From Prorocentrum cordatum (Eukaryota > Sar > Dinophyceae > Prorocentrales > Prorocentraceae), in the NCBI GenBank assembly GCA_963575745.1, contig CAUYUJ010014594.1:322286-386285 (forward strand): a stretch of 64,000 bases of DNA. The letters are read 5' to 3'. Numbering within the stretch: the first letter of the stretch is position 1; each line of letters opens with the position of its first letter. This document shows positions 56,392 through 64,000 of the stretch, piece by piece. Position numbers and translations under genes: made by a program. Under the pieces are notes generated by a model. It made no database searches and was not told where the DNA came from. It saw only the letters and a program-made list of their open reading frames with translations.

Positions 56392-57168
56392 AAAACCCGG
56401 ATAGCGAAGCCAAGCGCGGAACGCCGCACGGGGACATCTGCCAGGCCTGAAACGATGCGCGGGACGCTGGAAACCTCGCAGGAGACGCTTGCAGGGGCGT
56501 CGTTTACGGTGCGTGGGGCCCTGCAAAGCGCGCAAGGAAGATCTGCCTAGGAGCCTGGAAGAACTGCCGAAGCTCTCCCGAAGCTCTGCCAAAGCGCTTC
56601 GCGCACCCTGGAGCCACGCGTATTGGGAAACGCTAGGAAGCCACGCTCCCGGACCCGCTGCAACCTCCGGCAGGGCGCTGCGGGGATCGTGGACCGGCGG
56701 AGGTGAGCGTGTCCCCCTCACCCCCCACCTCCGGCTTCTTATCTGAAACCCTCAGCTCTCCAAGGAGCTATCCGGGAAAAACCCGGATAGCGAAGCCAAG
56801 CGCGGAACGCCGCACGGGTACCTCTGCCAGGCCGCCTGAAACGATGCGCGGGACGCTGGAAACCTCGCAGGAGACGCTTGCAGGGGCGCCGTTTACGATG
56901 CGTGGGGTCATGCAAAGCGCGCAAGGAAGATCTGCCTAGGAGCCTGCGAGCACTGGCGAAGCTCTGCCGAAGCTCTGCCGAAGCGCTTCGCGCACCCTGG
57001 AGCCACGCGCATTGGGAAACGCTAGGAAGCCGCGCTCCCGGACCCGCTGCAACCTCCGGCAGGGCGCTGCGAGAATCGTGGACCGGCGGAGGTGGGCGTG
57101 TGCTCCTCACCACCCACCGCCAGCTTCTTCTCTGAAACCCTCAGCTCTCCAAGGAACTATCCGGGAAA
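56392..57168 (+). repeat. Tandem pair of variant G-family elements
   Basis: Two copies (56392-56778 and 56778-57168), about 388 bp each, with ends CCCGGATAGC and GCTATCCGGG. Relative to other G copies both ends carry the same complementary change. The inner part (CCGGACCCGCTGCAACCTCC, GGATCGTGGACCGGCGGAGG) matches the family. Confidence 0.8.
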
Positions 57169-58478
57169 CTAGCTCTACTCTGCGCCGGAATTTCTCTCCA
57201 ACATTCTGACTCATAGAGAATATTTGTTGCCCTCTCAATGCGACAAACGGACGCGTCTGATGAGACCGAGTTCAGACCTCTCAATGCGACAGGCGGACGC
57301 GTCTGATGTCTGCGAATCGACCCATGTGATTACCAGCACTGCAGCCCCGCTACCGAGTTAAGTGCAGACAATCGACCGCATCTGTCAGGATGACTCGAAT
57401 AATATAATAGTTTCGCAGACCTCTTTCGAGCAGCAGACCAAGTCTGAGCTCTCGAAATCGACCAACAAATCGATTTCTATGACCCGCAGCTATAGCTCTC
57501 CCCCAGCACGAGTTGAGTGCAGAAAATTGAGAGCACTTTTCACGATGATTCGGACAATACGAATAGTGTCGCGAACCTAGCTCGGACAGCAGGCCGAGTT
57601 CGGAGCTCTCGATACAAGACACCAACACGCCCGATAATTCTCAATCGATTTCTGTGACTGTAGGCTCTGTAGCTGCCTACAGCTCGTGTTAGTACAGAGA
57701 ATACCGAGAGCGTTGGTCAAGGTGACTCGAATAATACGAATAGATTTGCGGACCCAGCTCGGCTAACAGACCGAGTTCAGACCTATGGATTCAAAAGGCG
57801 AACGCGCCTGATAATTCTGAGTGCAATAGGTGTGCTTACCAGTACTGTAGCTGCCCTACAGCTCGAGTTAAGTAGAAAATACCAACAACGCGCATCGAAT
57901 TGACTCGAATAATACGAATAGGTTTGCGAACCTAGCTCGGCTAGCAGACCGAGTTCAGACCTATGGATTCAACAGGCGAACGCGCCTGATGATTCTGAGT
58001 GCGATAGATGTGCTTACCAGCACTGTAGCTTCCCTACAGCTCGAGTTAAATAGAAAATACCGACAACGCGAATCAAGTTGACTCGAATAATACGAATAGG
58101 TTTGCGAACCTAGCTCGGCTAGCAGACCGAGTTCAGACCTATGGACTCAACAAGCGAACGCCCCTGATGATTCTGAGTGCGATAGCTGTGCTTACCAGCT
58201 CTTTAGCTGTCCTACAGCTGGATTTCAATACAAAATACCGACAACGCGTCAAGATGACTCGAAACCGATCCCGCCAGTGTGCTTTTTGACAGTAAAAGGT
58301 ACCCGATCGAGCTGAGATCAAGATGGCGAGCGGGAATGAGATCGAATATCACGGGAAAAAATACTAGAGCTCTAACGAATTGTTGAATTTCGAGAACATA
58401 ATTTTCAACCGACCAAAAGTTGTGAAAAGTTCAGTTCTTTTTTTTCGAGCCAACTAGCTCTCCGGCGCGCCGGAATTA
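57169..58478 (+). repeat. Headless alpha fragment
   Basis: Starts in a T2/T1-like piece, then about six satellites and the alpha end region, cut at GGAATTA by the next head. No gene. Confidence 0.7.
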
Positions 58479-59970
58479 CTGGGCGCCGGCGGTAAACCGT
58501 CAACCTTGGTTACCGCCGGGAGACTCGTGGAGCTTCCTGTCGACTTAAGTTGAGAAAAAAAAAAAAAAGAGAGCATTTACCAACAATCTGACTTATAGTG
58601 AATAGTTTTTTACCTCTGAATGCGACAAACGGACGCGTCTGATGTCTGCGAACCGACTCCTGTCAGTACCATCCCTACAGCCCCCCTACAGCCCGAGTGA
58701 GGTGCAGAAAGCCGACAGCATCTCTCAGGATGACTCGAACAATAGGAATAGGTTCGCGGATCTAGTTCGGGCAGCAGTTCTGAGCTCTGTATTCGACATG
58801 CGGACGCGCCTGATGTCTCCAAATCGATTCAAGTGATTACCAGCCATGCAGCCCCCCTACAGCCCGACTTACGTCCAGATAACCGGCAGCATCTCGCAAG
58901 CGACTCGAACGATACAAATAGTTTAACGAATTCTAGATCGGGCAGCAGACCGAGTTCAGAGCTCTGGATTCGAGAGACAAACGCAACTGATGATTATGAA
59001 TTAGTGCTTGTGAATATGAGCTCTCTAGCTGTCCTACAGCTCGAGTTAAGTGCAGAAACCCGAGAGTTTCTGTCAAGATGACTCGAATAATACGAACAGG
59101 TTTGCGGACCTAGCTCGGCTAGCAGACCGAGTTCAGATCTCTGGGTTCAACAGACGAACGCGCCTGATCATTCTGCATGCATTAGCTGTGCTTACCAGCT
59201 CTGTAGCTGCCCTAGAGCTCGAGTTATGTCTAGAAAAGCGTTAGCGCATATCAAGATGACTCGAAACGGCCGTTCCCGCCACAGTGCTTTTCGATAGTAA
59301 TATTCACCCGATCGAGCTAAGATCAAGATGGCGAGCGGGAATAAGATCGAATATCACAGGAAAGAATACTAGAGCTCTAACGAATGGTCAAATTTCGAGA
59401 ACCAAATTTTCAACCGACCAAAAGTCAGCAAAAGTTCCGTCGAGATTTTTCTTGCCAACTGGCGCCGGCGGTGAACCGTCAACCTGGTCACCGCCGGAAA
59501 CCTCGTAGAGCTTATCTTACACGTAAGAGTGCTCGAAGTCAAAAGAGAGAGCTTCTAGAAGCATTTCTCGAAAAACAGAAAAATTGATTTTTTGGGGTTC
59601 GACATGAAGATAGTTGCGCCAAGTGTTTTGATAGTAAAAGTGCGCCTAAAGAGCTCATACTAAGACAGAGACGCCCTCATAGTCGTTTACAGGTACGAAA
59701 AATCTGCTTTCTTAAAATGAATTGTCAAATATCTTGCAAACATTCGCAAAAGCACCCAAAAGTTGTCACATTGTCGGCCTCGGCCGGGTCGGCCAACTAG
59801 CTCCACCCCGCGCCGGAATTCCTCTAGCTCCTCGATGACGAAGAGCTCTACGAGGTACTAGCTCTCCAGCGCGCCGGAATTACTCTTAGCTTCCATAACT
59901 AGCTAAGGGAAGCTCTACGAGTTACTCTTAGCTTCCAGCTATAACTAGCTAAGGGAAGCTCTACGAGTTA
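58479..59970 (+). mobile_element. Alpha element with a nested gamma before its T2 end
   Basis: Head at 58479; the body to CTTGCCAA at 59458; gamma at 59459-59857; then CTAGCTCTCCAGCGCGCC and a duplicated T2 end to 59970. Sister copies read CTTGCCAACTAGCTCTCC without interruption. Confidence 0.82.
59459..59857 (+). mobile_element. Gamma element in an identified empty site
   Basis: CTGGCGCC to GAGGTA, 399 bp, inserted between GCCAA and CTAGCTCTCC of an alpha. Ends agree exactly with the gammas at 37868 and 61858. Confidence 0.85.
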
Positions 59971-61029
59971 CTGGGCGCCGGCGGTAAACCGTCAACCTTT
60001 CTTACCGCCGGGGGACTCGTAGAGCTTCCTGACAATATATAATGTGGAAAAGAATTTCAGAGAACGACTAGATTTTCAGCCCAAGCGATTATAGCCCTAT
60101 CAAGATGACTCTAACAAAACAAACGAACAGTTTTCCAATCGAGCTCGAGTGTTCAGACCTCTGAATGCGACAGGCGGACGCGTTTGATGTCTGCGGATCG
60201 ATTCCTGTGATTACCAGCTCTGCAGCCCCCCATGCAGCTTGAGTTAAGTGCAAAGAACCGAGAGCACCTCTCAGGATGACTCGAATAATACAACAGTTTC
60301 GCGGATCTCGTTCGAGCAGCAGACCGAGTTCCGAGCTCTCGGTTCGACGAACGGACGCGCCTGATGTCTCGAAATCGATTCCTGTGACCAGCAGCACTGT
60401 AGCCCTCCCCCAGCACGATTTGAGTACAGAAAACCAAGAGCACTTCTCAAGATGACTCGAACAATACCAATAGGTTCCCGAACCTAGCTCGGGGAGCAGA
60501 CCGAGTTCAGAGTTCTTGGTGCAACAGACGAACGCGCCTGATAATTCTCAATCGTGTGATTATCAGCTCTGTGGCTGCCCTACAGATCGAGTTAAGTACG
60601 AAAAACCGAGAGCGTCTGCTACAATGACTCGAATAATACGAATAGGTTTGCGACCCTAGCTCGACTAACAGACCGAGTTCAGACCTCTGGATTCAACAGG
60701 CGAACGCGCCTGATCATTCTGAATGCATTAGCTGTGCTGACCAGCTCTGTAGTTGTCCTGAAGCTCGAGTTATCTTGAGAAAACCGACAGCGCGTATCAA
60801 GATGACTCGAAACGGCCGTTCCCGCCTGCCTGCTTTTTGGCCTTCAAAGTTACCCGATCGAGCTGAGATCAAGATGACGAGCGGGAATAAGATCGAATAT
60901 CATGGGAAAAAATACTAGAGCTCTAACGAATGGTCAAATTTTGAGAACCAAATTTTCAACCAACTAAAAGTCACCAAAAGGTCCGTCGAGATTTTTCTTG
61001 CCAACTAGCTCTCCAGCTCCCCGGAATTA
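59971..61029 (+). mobile_element. Alpha element
   Basis: Head at 59971, about four satellites, truncated at GGAATTA (inside T2) by the next head at 61030. Confidence 0.78.
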
Positions 61030-62335
61030 CTGGGCGCCGGCGGTAAACCGTCAACCTTTCTTACCGCCGGGGGACTCGTAGAGCTTCCTGACAGTTTATA
61101 ATGTGGGAAAGAATTTCAGAGAACGACTAGTTTTCCAGCCCAAGCGATTGTAGACCTCTCAAGATGACTCAACAAAACCAACAAACAGTTTTCTAATCGA
61201 GCTCGAGTATGAAACCGAGTTCAGACCTCTGAATGCGACAGACAGACGCGTCTGATGTCTGCAGATCGATTCCTGCGATTACCAGCTCTGCAGCCCCCCA
61301 TACAGCCTGGGTTAAGTGCAGAAAGCGGAGAGTATTTCTCAGAATGACTCGAATAATACAACAGTGCGCGGATCTCGTTCGAGCAGCAGACCGAGTTCGG
61401 AGCTCTCGGGTCGACGAAGGGACGCGCCTGATGTCTCGAACTCGATTCCTGTGACTAGCAGCACTCTAGCCCTCCCCGAGCACGATTTAAGTACAGAAAA
61501 CCGAGAGCACTTCTCAAGATACTCGAACAATACCAATAGCCTTGCGACCATAGCTCGGCTAGCAGACCGAGTTCAGACCTCTGGATTCAACAGGCGAATG
61601 CGCCTGATCATTCTGAATGCATTAGCTGTGCTGACCAGCTCTGTAGCTGTCCTGAAGCTCGAGTTATCTTAAGAAAACCGACATCGCGTATCAAGATGAC
61701 TCAAAATGGCTGTTCCCGCCTGCCTGCTTTTTGGCCTTGAAAGTTACCCGATCGAGCTGAGATCAAGATGACGAGCGGGAATGAGATCGAATATCATGGG
61801 AAAAAATACTAGAGCTCCAACGAATGGTCAAATTTTGAGAACAAAATTTTCAACCGACTGGCGCCGGCGGTGAACCGTCAACCTGGTCACCGCCGGGGAC
61901 CTCGTAGAGCTCCTTTCTCTTAAGAGCGCCCATAATCGAAGCAGAGAACTTCGCAGTAGATATGCTTGAATCTTTATTTTTTCATGTTTTTATGATAATC
62001 TGAAGTCTGGTTTCTCGTTTCGCTGAAAAGGATTTGTCGACGGAATGAGCTAAGAATTTCAGAGGCAACTTCTGTGGTGCAAAGCTTTTTTCGCGCAATT
62101 ATCAGCCGAAACGAATGGTTAGAGCTTGACAATCGGCTGAGCCAGGCCGCGGATGGTATGATTCTGTCTCTTGTCGAAATTTCGTCAACTAGCTCCACTC
62201 TGTCGTCGAATTCCACTATCTCTCATACCATGAGAGCTCTACGAGGTACCAAAAGTCATCAAAAGGTCCGTCGAGATTTTTCTTGCCAACTAGCTCTCCA
62301 GCGCTCCGGAATTACTCTTAAGCTTCCAGCAATAA
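61030..62335 (+). mobile_element. Alpha element interrupted by gamma
   Basis: Head at 61030; the body stops at CAACCGA (61857), gamma follows (61858-62248), and the alpha resumes CCAAAAGTCATC at 62249, continuing to a partial T2 at 62335. Confidence 0.82.
61858..62248 (+). mobile_element. Gamma element in an identified empty site
   Basis: CTGGCGCC to GAGCTCTACGAGGTA, 391 bp. The target CAACCGA|CCAAAAG is intact in many alphas. Arms GGCGGTGA/TCACCGCC. Confidence 0.85.
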
Positions 62336-63546
62336 CTGGGCGCCGGCGGTAAACCGTCAACCTTGGTTACCGCCGGGGAACTCGTAGAGCTTCCAAGCTC
62401 TACTTAAGTTGAGAAAACCGAGAGCATCTACCAACATGCAGAAATTCAGAGCACTTTTCACGATGATTCTGACAATACGAATTGTTTTGCAAACCTAGCT
62501 CGGGCAGCAGGCCGAGTTCAGAGCTCTCGATACAACAGACAAACGCGCCCGATAATTCTCAATCGATTTCTCTGTCTGTAGGCTCTGTAGCTGCCTACAG
62601 CTCGATTTAAGTACTCATAATACCGAGAGCATTTGTCAAGATGATTCGAATAATACGAATAGATTTGCGAACCTAGCTCGGCTAGCAGACCGAGTTCAGA
62701 CGTCTGGCGTCAAGAGACGAACGCACCCGATGATTCTCAGTACGACAGGTATGCTTACAAGCACTGTAGCGGCCCTGCAGCTCTAATTGAGTATAAAATA
62801 CCCACCACGCGTATGAAGTTGACTCGAATAATACAAATAGGTTTGCGGACCTAGCTCGGCTAGCAGACCGAGTTCAGACCTATGGATTCAACAGGCGAAC
62901 ACGTCTGATGATTCTGAGTGCGATAGGTGTGCTTATTAGCACTATAGCTGCCCTACAGCTTGAGTTAAGTAGAAAATACCGACAACGCGTCAAGTTGACT
63001 CGAATAATACGAATAGGTTTGCGGGCCTAGCTCGGCAAGCAGACCGAGTTCAGACCTATGGATTGAACAGGCGGACGCGCCTGATGATTCTGAGTGCGAT
63101 AGGTGTGCGTACCAGCACTGTAGCTGCCCTACAGTTCGAGTTAAGTAGAAAATACCGACAACGCGTATTCAGATAACTCGAACAATACGAATAGGTTTGC
63201 GGACCTAGCTCGGCTAGCAGACCGAGTTCAGACCTATGGATTCAACAGGCGAACGCGCCTGGTGATTCTGAGTGCGATAGCTGTGCTTACCAGCACTGTA
63301 GCTGCCCTACAGCTCGAGTTAAGTACAAAATACCGACAGCGCGTATCAAGATGACTCGAAACGGCCGTTCCCGCCGGTGTGCTTTTTGGCCTTCAAAGTT
63401 ATCCGATCGAGCTGAGATCAAGATGGCAAGCGGGAATAGACGAAAGCAGGCAATCCAAATACTAGAGCTCTAAACGAATGTCAACTTTGAGAACAAATTC
63501 AACTCTTGCAAACTGCGTGAAAGTTCAGTTCTTTTTTTCGAGCCAA
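62336..63546 (+). mobile_element. Alpha element
   Basis: Head at 62336 with CAACCTTGG loop, about five satellites, end region to GAGCCAA where the last head begins. Confidence 0.75.
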
Positions 63547-64000
63547 TGGCGCCGGCGGTAAAACGTCAACCTTTGTTACCGCCGGGGGATCGTAGAGCTT
63601 CCTGGACAACATATACTGTCGGAAAAAATTGCAGAGAACGAATAGTCTTTGAGCCCAACTCGAGTATCAGACCGAGTTCAGACCTCTGAATGCGATAGAC
63701 GGACGCGTCTGATGTCTCCGAATCGATTCCTGTGATTACCCGCCCTGCAGCCTCCCAACAGCGCGAATTAAGTGCAGAACGCCGACAGTAGCTCTCAAGA
63801 TGACTGGAAGAATGCGAACAGTTTCGTGATTCTGGATCGCGCAACAGACTGAGTTCAGAGCTCTGGATTCAACAGGCGAACGCGCCTGATTTGGATTCTG
63901 AGTGCGTGTAGTTGTGCTTACCAGCACTAGTACTGCCCTACAGCTCGAGTTAAGTAGAAAATACCGACAACGCGTATCAAGTGGACTCGAATAATACGAA
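63547..64000 (+). mobile_element. Alpha element, cut by the window edge
   Basis: Head (first C lost) at 63547, hairpin arms present, then two satellites; continues beyond the window. Confidence 0.75.

Noticed and set aside
8735-64000. CRISPR-like array of spaced repeats
   Set aside because: Units are 177 bp, diverged along their whole length and without short conserved repeats separated by unique spacers; the setting is eukaryotic.

Overview
The window is nuclear DNA from a dinoflagellate or a close relative. The strongest evidence is at 19965-19983 (minus strand): 19 bases identical to the 3' part of the dinoflagellate spliced leader (SL), placed exactly at the 5' junction of an inserted retrocopy. 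A shorter SL remnant sits at the 5' end of another retrotransposon (2992-3003). I found no host housekeeping gene, rRNA, tRNA or CRISPR array. The window is retrotransposons nested in hairpin-headed, satellite-bearing repeats.

Repeats (names are mine). Orientation '+' means the element's hairpin head is at its left; read on the minus strand, that head is the 3' end. Alpha is 1-1.55 kb: head CTGGGCGCC plus hairpin, an inverted subterminal repeat (ACTCGTAGAGCTTCC ... GGAAGCTCTACGAG), and a core of about 177-bp tandem satellites. Beta (about 400 bp) and gamma (about 390 bp) share the head but have other bodies; their inverted repeat is CCTCGTAGAGCTC ... GAGCTCTACGAGG. T1 (about 61 bp) and T2 (about 75 bp) are short modules that start CTAG and end GAGGTA or GAGTTA. 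The G family is GC-rich with CCCGGAGAGC/GCTCTCCGGG ends and a 34-bp palindrome. Nearly every alpha, beta and gamma element starts directly after an A, and several are clean insertions whose empty site is visible in sister copies.

Retrotransposons, all on the minus strand. LINE A (1-2991, ORF1 plus endonuclease), LINE B (10103-13533), retrocopy G (15841-19984), fragment F (15170-15577), LINE C (22580-23573), LINE D (25488-28437, frameshifted) and LINE E (46228-50525, one open 4.3-kb frame). All six with a visible 3' end (B to G) sit in the loop of a beta or alpha head hairpin in the same orientation, next to the motif CAACC. The proteins combine an APE-type endonuclease, a reverse transcriptase whose YxDD box is WADN, and an RNase H domain in which the motif order is circularly permuted in all four copies seen.

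Layout: 1-3 kb LINE A; 3-10 kb G, T1, beta and alpha mosaic; 10-14 kb LINE B in beta; 14-20.3 kb alpha, then beta copies carrying F and G; 20.3-22.5 kb two alphas; 22.5-30 kb beta copies carrying C and D; 30.3-34.4 kb dense G/T1 array; 34.4-46 kb alpha, beta and gamma; 46.2-50.5 kb LINE E; 50.5-64 kb almost pure head-to-tail alpha with two nested gammas and two G copies.

Working model (inference): the hairpin-headed repeats are landing sites for target-specific LINEs. The gamma repeat also appears to supply a trans-splice acceptor, so an inserted unit can be transcribed, capped with the SL and retroposed again into another hairpin.
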